A DNA stretch of 64,000 bases from an uncultured Methylocystaceae bacterium. Lineage in GTDB: Bacteria; Pseudomonadota; Alphaproteobacteria; Rhizobiales; Beijerinckiaceae. The notes beneath the pieces were generated by a model. The model made no database searches. It had not been told where the DNA came from and worked only from the letters and a program-made list of their open reading frames with translations. Of this stretch, positions 37,303 through 47,256 are shown piece by piece. The translations under genes and the position numbers were made by a program. The DNA is taken from assembly GCA_903870245.1 (NCBI GenBank), contig CAIQCB010000057.1, forward strand, positions 248,001 through 312,000, in the 5' to 3' direction. Position 1 is the stretch's first letter, and each line of letters opens with the position of its first letter.

Positions 37303-38727
37303 ATGCTCTTCTATGAACCGCTGTTCCTGTTCCTGTTCGGACCGGCGGTCTATCTTGCCTATTTTTTCTTCGGCGCCCGACGTGAGCGCCGCGTCCTCAT
37401 CCTGCTTGTCGCCAGCATTGCGTTTTACGGCTGGAGCGAGCCGCTCTTTATCATCGTTTTGTTGGCCTCCGTCGCGATTGATCTGGCGGTGGCGAACCGG
37501 CTGGCCGAGACATCGACAGACGATTCCGGGCGCAGATGGTGGCTGACGTTTGGCGTCGCCGCCAATCTCGCCATTCTGGTTTATTACAAATACGCCGGCT
37601 TTCTGGCGGTTAATCTTGATGCGCTACTGAAAGCCTTTACGCTGCAAGGCCTTCATATTCCGCAAATCGCCTTGCCGATTGGCGTCAGTTTCATTGTTTT
37701 CGAGAAGATCACCTATCTGGTCGATGTCTATCGCGGGGTGACAGCCCCGGCGACGCGACCCTCACTTTATGCGCTTTATGTGTTTTTTTTCCCCAAACTG
37801 CTCGCAGGCCCCATTATCAAATATCATGATATAGCCCGTCAGATCGAAGCCTGTCCTCACGCCGACATCGACGATTTCATCACAGGTTTTTCCCGTTTCA
37901 TGCTGGGCGTGGCCAAGAAGCTTCTGATCGCCGACGCCATGGCCGGCGGCGCCGATCTGATCTTCGCGCGCGAGCCTGCGACGCTCGGCTTCGGCGACGC
38001 CTGGGCCGGCGCCATTTTTTTCACGCTTCAAATCTATTTCGATTTCTCGGGTTACTCCGACATGGCCATCGGTCTGGCGCGGATGTTTGGCTTTCGGCTG
38101 TTCGAAAACTTCAACATGCCTTATATCGCCACAAGCATCACCGATTTTTGGCGACGCTGGCATATGTCGCTGACGGGCTGGATACGTGAGTATCTTTACT
38201 TCCCGCTCGGTGGGAACAGGCTGGGCGAGATGCGCACCTATCTCAATTTATGGATTTGTTTTTTGGCTTCCGGCGTCTGGCATGGCGCCGCATGGCCCTA
38301 CGTTGTATGGGGCGCCTACAACGGGGTGTTTCTGGTTCTCGATAGACTTTTTCTCGACGATGGCCTCAAGCGACTGCCGGACTGGTTCGCCAATCTGCTG
38401 ACGATGTTGATTGTTATCGCGGGCTGGACAATTTTCCGCTCGACATCCTTGCAGCAGGCCGGGACGCTCTTGTCGCTGATGGCTCATCCGGGCGCATTGG
38501 CGCGCGCGCCGGTCGACCTGCCGCCGGAATATGTCTGGATGGCGATGATTGCGACGATGATATGTCTGGCGCAGCGTTTAGGCGCCGGGATCGCCGGAAT
38601 TGATTGGGGCGGTCTGGCGCGACGCTTTTCCTTCGCCTCAAATGGCCTGCTGGCGCTATTGTTCCTTGCCGCCGTGGCGAAGGGGCTCGCCGATCCGTTC
38701 AAACCTTTCATCTATTTCCGGTTCTAG
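37303..38727 (+). CDS. MBOAT family O-acyltransferase (AlgI-like)
   Basis: A 474-residue polytopic inner-membrane protein with about 11 helices. The AlgI-like signatures [34 protein letters not shown] and GVWHGAAW (catalytic histidine 327) are present. MBOAT proteins of this group move an acyl group from acetyl-CoA across the membrane to a polysaccharide acetyltransferase. The next gene, 3 bases on, encodes an AlgX/AlgJ-like protein, the typical partner. No alginate or other polysaccharide synthase lies nearby. Confidence 0.92.
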   Translation: MLFYEPLFLFLFGPAVYLAYFFFGARRERRVLILLVASIAFYGWSEPLFIIVLLASVAIDLAVANRLAETSTDDSGRRWWLTFGVAANLAILVYYKYAGFLAVNLDALLKAFTLQGLHIPQIALPIGVSFIVFEKITYLVDVYRGVTAPATRPSLYALYVFFFPKLLAGPIIKYHDIARQIEACPHADIDDFITGFSRFMLGVAKKLLIADAMAGGADLIFAREPATLGFGDAWAGAIFFTLQIYFDFSGYSDMAIGLARMFGFRLFENFNMPYIATSITDFWRRWHMSLTGWIREYLYFPLGGNRLGEMRTYLNLWICFLASGVWHGAAWPYVVWGAYNGVFLVLDRLFLDDGLKRLPDWFANLLTMLIVIAGWTIFRSTSLQQAGTLLSLMAHPGALARAPVDLPPEYVWMAMIATMICLAQRLGAGIAGIDWGGLARRFSFASNGLLALLFLAAVAKGLADPFKPFIYFRF

Positions 38728-38730
38728 CGC

Positions 38731-39933
38731 ATGAACGGTGGAATGTTCGCTCGATTGCCGATTTATGGCTGCGCCGCTTTCGTCCTGTTTCTGTTTTTGG
38801 CGAATGTCTGGAATTTCGCCGTCGAGCGCGACTGGCCGAAGCTGCGACTGCGCAGCGCTTCGCCGCTGGCGGGCGTCGCAAGGCCGAAGCCGACTCCCTG
38901 GACTCTGGAGTCCTTTCTGGATGGTGAAACGCAGAAATCGGCGTCGATCAATCTGGGACGGTCGTCGCCGATCTTTCCAATTTCAGTTCGGGCAAAAAAT
39001 CAATTGATCTATTCATTGTTTGGCGCCTCGGCGGCTCCTGGCGTGGTTGTTGGGCGCCATGGTCAATTGTTCGAACAGTTTTACATTGACGAATTTTGCC
39101 GGCGCGATGGTGTGGCCGACGGTCAACGGCTTCTGTCGTGGGCGCGGGATATCTCGGAGATTCAACAGAGCGTCGCGCGGGCCGGTAAATCTTTTGTCTA
39201 CGTGATTTCGCCCTCCAAGGCGGCGCGTTATCCGGAGGATCTGCCGCCCTCTGCGCCCTGTGCGGCGCACGCGTCCGAAATGCCGGACAAGCTTCCCCCC
39301 TATCTCGCCGCTTTGCGCGCAACGCAGACGCGCTTTGTTGATGGGGCCAATTTGATCTCGGCCCAGCGAGCGAATTTCGCCGTTCCCCTTTTTCCGCGCG
39401 GCGGCACGCACTGGAACAGCCTCGCAGCGAGTTTGACGCTCAGAGAGATCCTGCGCGTTGCGCCCTCGCCGCTCGGCGACTTCGATTTTTCCTGGCGTTT
39501 GGCGCCGGAACCGATTGGCACGGATCGCGATCTGGCCGATTTGATGAATTTGCTTCGGCCGGATCTCGATTATCCGACGACCGCGATCGCCTCGACGACT
39601 GCCCCAGGCGCCTGTGCTCGATCGCCGCGTTTGCTCGCGATGGGCGGCAGCTTCTTGCATCAGCTTTTGGCGGCGTCGATGTTGTCTTCCTGTCCGCCGC
39701 AGGTGGATTACTGGTTCTTTATGCGCACCGAGGATAATGGCGTCGAACTTGGACATTTTCGCCGTCCGCCGGGCGAGATCGGAAATGGCGAGCGCCTCAA
39801 GGTCGATCCGGACGAACTGGACGATAATTTACGCCAGGCCGACATGGTATTGCTTGAGGAAAACGAAACAAATCTTTCGACGATGAAGCAGGTTGGCCTG
39901 TTGCGCGCCGCCGCAGGGCGTCTCTGGCCGTAA
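38731..39933 (+). CDS. AlgX/AlgJ-like SGNH O-acetyltransferase
   Basis: A 400-residue protein anchored by one N-terminal helix (about residues 8-26) with a periplasmic SGNH-like domain. The GTHWNS motif with catalytic-type His227 and the serine of GGSF (Ser307) fit the AlgX/AlgJ group, although the usual GDSF aspartate is glycine here. It would accept acetyl groups from the preceding MBOAT protein and put them on an exopolysaccharide. The target glycan is unknown. Confidence 0.82.
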   Translation: MNGGMFARLPIYGCAAFVLFLFLANVWNFAVERDWPKLRLRSASPLAGVARPKPTPWTLESFLDGETQKSASINLGRSSPIFPISVRAKNQLIYSLFGASAAPGVVVGRHGQLFEQFYIDEFCRRDGVADGQRLLSWARDISEIQQSVARAGKSFVYVISPSKAARYPEDLPPSAPCAAHASEMPDKLPPYLAALRATQTRFVDGANLISAQRANFAVPLFPRGGTHWNSLAASLTLREILRVAPSPLGDFDFSWRLAPEPIGTDRDLADLMNLLRPDLDYPTTAIASTTAPGACARSPRLLAMGGSFLHQLLAASMLSSCPPQVDYWFFMRTEDNGVELGHFRRPPGEIGNGERLKVDPDELDDNLRQADMVLLEENETNLSTMKQVGLLRAAAGRLWP

Positions 39934-40158
39934 CTCCCGCGCGCCGCCTCTCGCGAGGGGCCCATGCCTGCGCCCCGGACATTGATCCGGGATCTCTTCA
40001 CCCTCACATGCGAAAGAGAGTCGCAGGGCGTGGCGGGACACCTTCATTCGCCCGATGGAGGGGTTATATCCTGGATGTTTGGCGGAGAGCTGTTTGCCGG
40101 GGCGACCTCCGGGTATTTGTTCCGATCAACATAACGATAAGCAAGGAAGGAGTGAGAA

Positions 40159-40692
40159 ATGGCGATGAAATCTCATTTTGCGCGCGCGCTTGGCGCGGCT
40201 GGCGTGATGGCGCTGCTGGCTCCGGCGGCGGCTTTGGCGGGCGATCGCGTTGGCACATTGCAATGCAAACTGATGGGCAACGATTTGACCGTTCTGATCG
40301 AAAATCAGCAAATCGACTGTAACTACAGCGACTCCAGGGAAGGAACCGCGCCCTCCCATTACACCGGCGTCCTGACCAAGGTTGGCCCCAACATTTCGAT
40401 CAATGGACCGGGCGAACTCGGCTGGGGGGTCGTCGCCGAAACCTCTGACCCCATCGGACCCGGCGCTTTGGCCGGCGAATACGCCGGCGGCGGCGTCTCG
40501 GGCAAGATCGGCGTGGGCGGCGGCGGCGCGCTGCTGGTCGGCGGCTCGAACCAGACCTTTTCGTTGCAGCCCTTCAGCATTGAGGCGGGGTCCGGACTGG
40601 GCTGGAACGCCGGCGTCGAGAAGCTAACGCTGACCTATGTGCCGCCGGAAGAACCCTTGCCGGCGAAGAAACCGCGTAAGCGCGGCCACTGA
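40159..40692 (+). CDS. DUF992 family exported protein
   Basis: A 177-residue protein with a signal peptide (about residues 1-28, ending ALA-GD). The mature part starts RVGTLQCKLMGN and has a glycine-rich centre (GGGVSGKIGVGGGGALLVGG) typical of DUF992, which is found almost only in alphaproteobacteria. The function of the family is not established. AAGGAG lies before the ATG at 40159. A Lys/Pro-rich tail ends the protein. Confidence 0.88.
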   Translation: MAMKSHFARALGAAGVMALLAPAAALAGDRVGTLQCKLMGNDLTVLIENQQIDCNYSDSREGTAPSHYTGVLTKVGPNISINGPGELGWGVVAETSDPIGPGALAGEYAGGGVSGKIGVGGGGALLVGGSNQTFSLQPFSIEAGSGLGWNAGVEKLTLTYVPPEEPLPAKKPRKRGH

Positions 40693-40714
40693 TCTGCAAA
40701 TCGCGCAAGGAGAT

Positions 40715-41458
40715 TTACGCCGGCGCGCGAAAATCCTTCATTGAATCTGAGGGAAAATCGTAAAGCCTCGCGCTGTCGGTCCATTCGGGCCTGAGTAGCG
40801 CGAGGCATTTTTTTGCAAACTCTTCCGGCGTTCTCAGCGTATTGGGGTCTTCGCCTGGGAAAGCCTGGGCGCGCATGCGGGTCCGCAAGGCGCCGGGATT
40901 GGCGACCATCACGGTCACGCCCGTTCCCGCAGTCTCGGCCGCATAGGTGCGGGCCAGCGCCTCCATCGCCGCTTTGGAGATCGCATAGGGTCCCCAATAG
41001 GGCCTCATCGGCGCCCGATGGCCGACGCTGGAGGTGACGAATGCGACCCGTCCCGCGCCGGAAGCGCGAAGCAGCGGGTCCAGCGACCGGATCAGCCGCC
41101 AGTTGGCGGTGACGTTTACCGCCATGACGCGATTCCAGTCTTTGGGGTCGACATGCGCCAGCGGCGACAACACGCCGAGCAGGCCGGCGTTGCCGATGAA
41201 AGCATCGAGCTTGCCCCAGCGCTCGAAAATCGACGCGCCCAGCCGGTCGAGCGCGTCAAAATCAGCAAGATCGCAGGGGACGAGCGTCGCGGCGCCGCCC
41301 AGAGCGGTGATTTCGTCGTCGAGTTCCTCCAGCGCGCCCTGGGTGCGCGCCAGCGCCACGACATGCGCGCCGTCGCGCGCCAGTTCCAGCGCCAGCGCCC
41401 GGCCGATGCCGCGAGAGGCGCCCGTGACGAGGGCGATGCGTTGGAGTGCTGAGGTCAA
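40715..41458 (-). CDS. Short-chain dehydrogenase/reductase downstream of purF
   Basis: A 247-residue SDR enzyme with TGASRGIGRALA at the N-terminus, GNAGLLG near residue 90, a catalytic serine in FVTSSVGH and YAISK (YxxxK) near residue 160. Start is TTG at 41458; no in-frame ATG lies before the cofactor motif. It follows purF by 50 bases, an order common in Hyphomicrobiales, so cotranscription is likely. The substrate is unknown. Confidence 0.88.
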   Translation of the reverse strand: MTSALQRIALVTGASRGIGRALALELARDGAHVVALARTQGALEELDDEITALGGAATLVPCDLADFDALDRLGASIFERWGKLDAFIGNAGLLGVLSPLAHVDPKDWNRVMAVNVTANWRLIRSLDPLLRASGAGRVAFVTSSVGHRAPMRPYWGPYAISKAAMEALARTYAAETAGTGVTVMVANPGALRTRMRAQAFPGEDPNTLRTPEEFAKKCLALLRPEWTDSARLYDFPSDSMKDFRAPA

Positions 41459-41508
41459 AACAGACAGCTCTTTTGATGTATCGAAAAAGTCGACCAGTGG
41501 TCTCCCGG

Positions 41509-42984
41509 TCAGCTCGCCTCGGCGAGCAGCGAGAGCTGCGCGCGATTTTCGCCGGCGATATCAGTGAGCGCCGTCGGATAATCGCCGGTGAAGCAGTGAT
41601 CGGTGAACTGCGGCCGTTGTGGATCGCGACGCTCGTACCCCATGGAGCGGTAGATGCCGTCGACAGAGAGAAAGGCCAGCGAGTCGCAGCCAATATAGGC
41701 GCGCATTTCCTCAAGGGTGTGGGTTGCAGCCAGCAGCTTGTCCTTCTGCGGCGTATCGATGCCGTAATAATCCGGATTAGTGATCGGCGGCGAGGAGATC
41801 AGGAAGTGCACTTCCGTCGCGCCCGCATCGCGCATCATCTGCACGATTTTCACCGACGTTGTGCCGCGCACGATGGAGTCGTCGATCAGGATCACCCGCT
41901 TGCCCTGAACCACGCAGCGATTGGCGCTGTGCTTCATTCGTACGCCAACCTCGCGCACCGATTGCGTCGGCTGAATGAAGGTTCGGCCTACATAATGGTT
42001 ACGGATGATGCCGAGTTCGAACGGCACGCCGGATTCCTGCGAATACCCCAGCGCCGCCGGCACGCCCGAATCCGGCACCGGAACGACGACATCGGCATCA
42101 ATGCGACGCTCGCGGGCGAGTTCCGCGCCCATCGCCTTGCGCACCTGATAGACCGGACGACCATGCACCACGGAGTCGGGACGCGCAAAATAGATGTATT
42201 CGAAGATGCAGGGCCGCATCGGCTGCGGCGAGAACGGCCTCAGACTTTCGAGCCCGTTCTCGGAGATTATGACGATCTCGCCGTTCTCCACATCGCGCAC
42301 GAAGCGCGCGCCGATGATATCGAGCGCACAGGTCTCCGAGGCGAGAATAAATTTGCCGTCGAGTTCGCCGATGACCAGCGGGCGGATGCCCAGCGGATCG
42401 CGTGCGCCGATCAGCTTTTTGTTGGTCAGCGCCACTAGCGAATAGGCGCCCTCGATCAAACGCAACGCCTCAATGAAACGATCGATAAGCTGTGTTTTTC
42501 GGCTGCGGGCGACAAGATGCAGGATGACTTCCGTATCCGACGTAGATTGAAAGATCGCGCCTTCTCGGATGAGTTCGCGACGCAGGGTTTGCGCGTTGGT
42601 CAGATTGCCGTTGTGCGCCACCGCGAAACCGCCGGTGTTTAACTCGGCGAACAACGGCTGGACATTTCGCAACACGGTTTCGCCGGTCGTGGCGTAGCGC
42701 ACATGCCCGACGGCGGCCGCGCCCGGCAGACGACGGATCGTGCTTGCCTTGGAAAAATGATCGCCAACGAGGCCCAACCGTCGCTCACCGTGAAAACGAC
42801 CGTTGTCGTAGGAGACGATGCCGGCCGCCTCCTGTCCACGATGTTGCAGGGCGTGCAGGCCCAGCGCCGTGATCGCCGCCGCCTCGTGAAAATCAAAGAC
42901 GCCGAAGACCCCGCAATATTCCCGCAAGCGATCGGCGTCGAGATCGTCGGTCATCGGCTCTGGGAGGCTGCTGTCCTGCTGCAT
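41509..42984 (-). CDS. purF: Amidophosphoribosyltransferase
   Basis: A 491-residue enzyme for the first committed step of purine synthesis, PRPP plus glutamine to phosphoribosylamine. A propeptide of 23 residues precedes the nucleophilic Cys24 (REYCGVFGVF). The glutaminase domain has AHNGNLTN, and the phosphoribosyltransferase domain has the PRPP-binding VILIDDSIVRGTTS. Iron-sulfur ligand-like cysteines appear (CALDII, NRCVVQ). It sits with cvpA upstream, the ancestral purF neighbour. Confidence 0.97.
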   Translation of the reverse strand: MQQDSSLPEPMTDDLDADRLREYCGVFGVFDFHEAAAITALGLHALQHRGQEAAGIVSYDNGRFHGERRLGLVGDHFSKASTIRRLPGAAAVGHVRYATTGETVLRNVQPLFAELNTGGFAVAHNGNLTNAQTLRRELIREGAIFQSTSDTEVILHLVARSRKTQLIDRFIEALRLIEGAYSLVALTNKKLIGARDPLGIRPLVIGELDGKFILASETCALDIIGARFVRDVENGEIVIISENGLESLRPFSPQPMRPCIFEYIYFARPDSVVHGRPVYQVRKAMGAELARERRIDADVVVPVPDSGVPAALGYSQESGVPFELGIIRNHYVGRTFIQPTQSVREVGVRMKHSANRCVVQGKRVILIDDSIVRGTTSVKIVQMMRDAGATEVHFLISSPPITNPDYYGIDTPQKDKLLAATHTLEEMRAYIGCDSLAFLSVDGIYRSMGYERRDPQRPQFTDHCFTGDYPTALTDIAGENRAQLSLLAEAS

Positions 42985-43025
42985 CGTCGACTCCGTTGTT
43001 CCGTCGTCCTGGCCGCGATGGCCGC

Positions 43026-43676
43026 CTAGTTCGCCTCTCCGCCCGGCGCCGGCGTCGGCTCGGCGGGAGCGGGCTCCGCCGGCGTCTGCGTCGGCGCAGA
43101 TTCGGCCGGAGGCGTCTCTGCGGCCGGCGCTTCGGCCTCCGCCGGCGGCGTTTCCGACGCCGTGGCTTTTTTGGCTTTTATCTTGGCCACCAGGCTGTCG
43201 ATATCGTCGGGCAGGAGGTCGCGAAGCTTTTCACCGCCTGCTTGCAATATGGGCTTGGTGTGAGCGTTGCGCACCCAGGTCGGCTGGTTCGCTTCGCTCA
43301 CAAGCCAGCTGTAGAAAACGAAGGCGACAATCGCCAGCAACAGACCGCGCACGGCGCCGAAGACGAAACCCAGTGTGCGGTCCAGCGCCCCGATTTTCGA
43401 GTCGAGGATCATGTCGGAGAGCTTCACGGTCACCAGAGACACAAGAATCAGCGAAATGAAAAACACAAGGGCGATTGCGGCGGCGAGGGCGAGCTCCGCC
43501 TTGCTGATGTGTGGCGTGACGTAGGGCAGGGCGCTGGGATAGAGATAATAAGCCGCCGCCGCCGCGATGACCCACGAGAGAATCGCCAGAACTTCGCGGG
43601 TGAAACCGCGCAGCATGGCCAGCAGGCCGGAGACAACAACGGCGATAATCACCGCCAAATCAAGATATGAAGGCAT
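43026..43676 (-). CDS. cvpA: CvpA family membrane protein
   Basis: A 216-residue protein with four predicted membrane helices in the first 130 residues (from MPSYLDLAVIIAVVVSGLLA) and a long Pro/Ala/Glu-rich C-terminal tail. E. coli CvpA is needed for colicin V production and lies in the purF operon; the wider role may be in envelope stress. Order radA-cvpA-purF is conserved here. Confidence 0.92.
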   Translation of the reverse strand: MPSYLDLAVIIAVVVSGLLAMLRGFTREVLAILSWVIAAAAAYYLYPSALPYVTPHISKAELALAAAIALVFFISLILVSLVTVKLSDMILDSKIGALDRTLGFVFGAVRGLLLAIVAFVFYSWLVSEANQPTWVRNAHTKPILQAGGEKLRDLLPDDIDSLVAKIKAKKATASETPPAEAEAPAAETPPAESAPTQTPAEPAPAEPTPAPGGEAN

Positions 43677-43830
43677 TCCTGTCCTCTTCTCTTCGCGCTA
43701 CGCAACCGGATCGTGAAAAACGCCAATGGCTGAAACGGGCGGACTATCGCTATGACGGACCTGTGCGGACCGGGAAGCTTCTAGCGCAAGTTGGGGTCGG
43801 GCGGAAAGCCGAAAGCGGCGCTGTCCCCGG

Positions 43831-45213
43831 TCATCCTTGTTTGGGTTTGGCGGTCTGGGCGATCGCCGCGACAAGCTGACCAACATCGGCGCAGGGCCGC
43901 AGCGCCAATCCAGCGCGGCGCTCGTCGTCATTGATCTGCTGGGCCTGGGCCAGAACCGCCTGATGGAAGCCAAGCTTGGCCGCCTCCCGCAGCCGCATGC
44001 CGGCGTGAATTACCGGTCGCACCGCGCCGGAAAGCCCGATTTCCCCAAAAAACGTCTGATCGGGCGGCAACACCGCGCCGGAGAGCGAGGACACCAGCGC
44101 GGCGGCGGCGGCGAGATCGGCGGCGGGCTCGTCGGCCCGCAGGCCGCCAGCGACATTCAGATAAACGTCGTGCATGCCCAATTTCAGGCCGCCATGCGCT
44201 TCCAGAACGGCGAGAATCATCGACAGGCGATTCTGGTCGAAGCCCACCACCGCGCGGCGTGGCGTGCCAAGCGCGGTCGGGGCGACCAGCGCCTGAATCT
44301 CGACCAGCATCGGCCGCTGGCCCTCCATGCCCGCGAACACCGCCGCACCGGGGGCCGAGGCGTCGCGGCCGGCCAGAAACAGCGCCGAGGGGTTGGCGAC
44401 TTCGGCGAGGCCGAGGCCGGTCATCTCGAAGACGCCGATTTCGCCAGTGGCGCCGAAACGGTTCTTGGAGGCGCGCAGCATGCGGAAATGATGGGCGGCG
44501 TCGCCCTCGAAGGACAGCACGGCGTCGACCATGTGCTCGACAACGCGCGGCCCGGCGATTTGCCCGTCCTTGGTGACATGGCCCACGAGAATGATTGTCG
44601 CGCCGCTCCCCTTGGCGTGGCGCAGCAGGGCATGCGCGCTGGCCCGCACCTGAGTCACTGTGCCGGGCGCGGCCGGCGCGAGGTCGGTGTGCATGGTCTG
44701 GATCGAGTCGATCACAATCAGCGCCGCCGGCTTGCCGCTCTTCAGCGTGGCGAGAATGTCTTCGACCTGAGTGGCCGAGGCCAGATCGACCGCCGCATCG
44801 GCGAGGCCCAGCCGGCCGGCGCGCAGCCGCACCTGATCGACCGCCTCCTCGCCGGAGATATAAATCACCCGTTCGCCGCGACGGGCCAGCGTCGCGCAAA
44901 CCTGAATGAGCAGCGTCGATTTGCCGATGCCGGGCTCGCCGCCAAGCAGCAGCACCGAGCCCGGTACGAAGCCGCCGCCGGTGACGCGGTCGAATTCGTC
45001 CATGCCGGCAACGATGCGCGCCGCCGGTTTGGCGTCGCCGGCGAGCCCCTCCAGTTCGAGAACCCGACCGCGACCGACGCGCAGCGCCGGCGCGCCGCCC
45101 TCGATCTCCTCGACGAGCGTATTCCAGTCGCCGCAGGCCTCGCACTTGCCTTGCCAGCGCGGCGAGGCGGCGCCGCAGTTCTGGCAGGTGAAAACGGAGC
45201 GGGATTTGGCCAT
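43831..45213 (-). CDS. radA: DNA repair protein RadA
   Basis: A 460-residue DnaB-like helicase that helps branch migration in recombination. It has an N-terminal zinc finger (CQNCG...CEACGDW), a RecA-like ATPase with Walker A GGEPGIGKST, the KNRFG motif (KNRFGATGE) and a C-terminal Lon-protease-like domain (LSSLSGAVLPPDQTFFGEIGLSG). I chose the ATG at 45213 rather than 45228 because it opens with the conserved MAKSRSVF. Confidence 0.96.
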   Translation of the reverse strand: MAKSRSVFTCQNCGAASPRWQGKCEACGDWNTLVEEIEGGAPALRVGRGRVLELEGLAGDAKPAARIVAGMDEFDRVTGGGFVPGSVLLLGGEPGIGKSTLLIQVCATLARRGERVIYISGEEAVDQVRLRAGRLGLADAAVDLASATQVEDILATLKSGKPAALIVIDSIQTMHTDLAPAAPGTVTQVRASAHALLRHAKGSGATIILVGHVTKDGQIAGPRVVEHMVDAVLSFEGDAAHHFRMLRASKNRFGATGEIGVFEMTGLGLAEVANPSALFLAGRDASAPGAAVFAGMEGQRPMLVEIQALVAPTALGTPRRAVVGFDQNRLSMILAVLEAHGGLKLGMHDVYLNVAGGLRADEPAADLAAAAALVSSLSGAVLPPDQTFFGEIGLSGAVRPVIHAGMRLREAAKLGFHQAVLAQAQQINDDERRAGLALRPCADVGQLVAAIAQTAKPKQG

Positions 45214-45691
45214 GTCCGCTTGGCGCATGTCGGGACGCGGCTTGTCAAGACAGCCTTTGCTTCCAGCGCCAAAGATGGCGGTCTGCTTACGCGGCGGGGC
45301 CGGATCGGGATGAAGCGCATAGTCGAGGCGTGATGCCGGCGATCGGGTCAGGAAGATCGACCGGCGAGAGATGATTTCGCCGGGTGCGAGCGATTTTTGA
45401 CAAATGACTTGGGGCGTCGATGAAAGCTTCGAGGGTCAATTACAGAAAAATGAAACGAAAGCTTTGGGATTCGTATGCTCAAAGATTGAATGTTCGCTGA
45501 TATTTACTTCAGCCCTTGAGCCATAAGATTTCCGTGTCCCTAACGCGTAATTTTCAAGAGAAAGTTTCCTGAATTATTCGGGCGAACCGTATAAAATTCC
45601 TTGTTGAGCCTGGGTATTTCAAATTGATGATAACGCGAACAGATTTTCAACCATGTGTTAGGTCGGCGGTCCCATCAGGGATGTCTGGATT
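45214..45691. other. AT-rich intergenic region at the edge of an island
   Basis: Beyond the radA promoter the composition shifts sharply toward A and T. No gene is supported. The change continues into the unknown membrane-protein gene, suggesting one block of acquired DNA. Confidence 0.5.
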
Positions 45692-46603
45692 TTACTCGAT
45701 TTCCAGTTCCTTGATGCTTGCGCCTGTCGCTCCACAGGAAACTAATTTCTTTTTCGCAATATTCGCCTCTTTTTCCATAAAGGGTCCGGCTGCGATGAGC
45801 CATTTTTTAACGGGCGAGAAAAATTTATAATCAGAATTTGTTATAATTTTCAGATCCACTCCGGAGCATGTCTGGATGTCTTCAAGCGTTTTCTGGATTT
45901 TTTTTCTGGATGTCGTTGTCCAGTCATAAGAGGCGGCGTAGACCATGAAGCTGGGCTCAACCTGTGCATTGCCTCTGGAAACAGACACGCCATTCGTCGA
46001 CTTTGCACGATCGCTGACGCTTTTGGCTTTGTCTTTAAATATGGTTGCATAATAGGGTGCGCCAACCAGGGCTATTGCAAACAAGGCCAAAGCGACATTA
46101 AGACCAAGAAAGACATAGGAATTTGTCATCAAGCCGGGCTTGCGCGATGATTCGAAAAAATTAAACTCGCCGTCGCGATCCATCGCCGTGAAGATGAAAC
46201 GCGCACAAGTATTCCTGTCCGGAAAATAAACTACAGATCTTCTTAGCTGTGTCGTTAACAAGATGCATTTTTGAATGTCGTGGTCGCCGGATAGCTCAAG
46301 AATATATATATCCTTCAGGGCCATGGTCTTGCGGCCCATCATCAAAAGCGGAAAAGACTCGAAAACCCTTTTCGGGAACGAAACTCTATCCTCGAAGAGG
46401 ATGACGCCGTAGGCCTCGTTCACCAGCGAAACGAGAGACAAAATCAGGAGGGGAGACAAGGCAATAATCAGTTTTTGGGATTCGAAAAGAAACAGGATCG
46501 AGGAAATGAGGATTACAGCCAGGGTCCACAAAAAGAACCAGGGCCATACAGCGCTCCTTTCATAAATTTCGTAATTAACGCTCTTCTGCTCATCTTCAGA
46601 CAT
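45692..46603 (-). CDS. Unknown AT-rich membrane protein with SPOR-like end
   Basis: A 303-residue protein with two adjacent membrane helices near the N-terminus (about residues 17-62), a cytoplasmic PH-like central segment (about 65-155, DRVSFPKRVFESFP then DIYILELSGDHDI), a third helix (about 163-183) and a C-terminal segment with WLIAAGPFMEKEA and KKKLVSCGATGASI, which resembles a SPOR peptidoglycan-binding fold. Only the general layout, not a named family, is recognised. GAGGAAG stands 10 bases before the ATG. Low GC relative to neighbours suggests lateral transfer. Confidence 0.65.
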   Translation of the reverse strand: MSEDEQKSVNYEIYERSAVWPWFFLWTLAVILISSILFLFESQKLIIALSPLLILSLVSLVNEAYGVILFEDRVSFPKRVFESFPLLMMGRKTMALKDIYILELSGDHDIQKCILLTTQLRRSVVYFPDRNTCARFIFTAMDRDGEFNFFESSRKPGLMTNSYVFLGLNVALALFAIALVGAPYYATIFKDKAKSVSDRAKSTNGVSVSRGNAQVEPSFMVYAASYDWTTTSRKKIQKTLEDIQTCSGVDLKIITNSDYKFFSPVKKWLIAAGPFMEKEANIAKKKLVSCGATGASIKELEIE

Positions 46604-47256
46604 TTATTATGCTTCCTCAAGTTCAGTTCATGAATATCCGTTCCGGGCGCAAGCGATAAAGACTGGAATGTTCTAAAATCGAAAAAATCGATCATGATTT
46701 GTAAACGAATTTTCCAAATGTCAGTTACCAGACAAGTAAAGTTTATATCAAGAGTCTGTCGATCCCGATCCTGTGAAAATCGTTGAAAAGCCTTTGTTTC
46801 AGGCGAAAAAAACGTTTTCAGACAGATTTGGCCCTGTTCAGATGGGCCTTTACTTGTTCGAGCAGGCTTGGGCTTGGGCTTGGGCTTGGCCTTGGGCTTG
46901 GCCTTGGGCTTGGCCTTGGTATTGGCCTTGGTCCGGCTCTTGCCGCTATGATGGAGCGGTTGTCGCCATTAATGTTTTGAACTATCGGCCATCGAGATAT
47001 CCTGTAGTAGACCGCGTCACGCAGTATGTCACGCCGCATGAAGAAATCCCGTTGTCGACTCGTATGAGACCCCATGTCAGCCAGCCATACAAAACCGGCG
47101 CCGTCGCAAATGGCTGACAGTTGCAGGTCGCCTGGCTCTGTCGCCGGAGATTTTCGCACCTGCTTTGGGTGACATAGCAAGAGCACGACCCCGCAGAGCA
47201 AGAGCATGCGCGCTGCTGGCGATAAATATGTGTCGCTCAAGCGACGCCTTGGGCCC
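46604..47256. other. Intergenic island segment containing hexanucleotide repeat
   Basis: A 650-base stretch with AT-rich left half and no supported gene. Open frames across it are products of the 6-base repeat, which stays open in every frame. Confidence 0.5.
46865..46930. repeat. Hexanucleotide tandem repeat (GGCTTG/GCCTTG)n
   Basis: Eleven 6-base units are present: four GGCTTG, then alternating GCCTTG and GGCTTG, one GTATTG variant and a final GCCTTG. The alternation makes a 12-base higher-order period. It is imperfect at the right end. Such simple repeats can expand or contract by slippage. Confidence 0.9.

Noticed and set aside
43837-45333. 498-codon open frame opposite radA
   Set aside because: Antisense shadow of a clear radA gene with the low-complexity composition expected of one.
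46773-47117. Open frame with Ala-Trp and Pro-Trp repeats
   Set aside because: The repeats come from the hexanucleotide tract, which stays open in several frames; the GTG start has no ribosome site.
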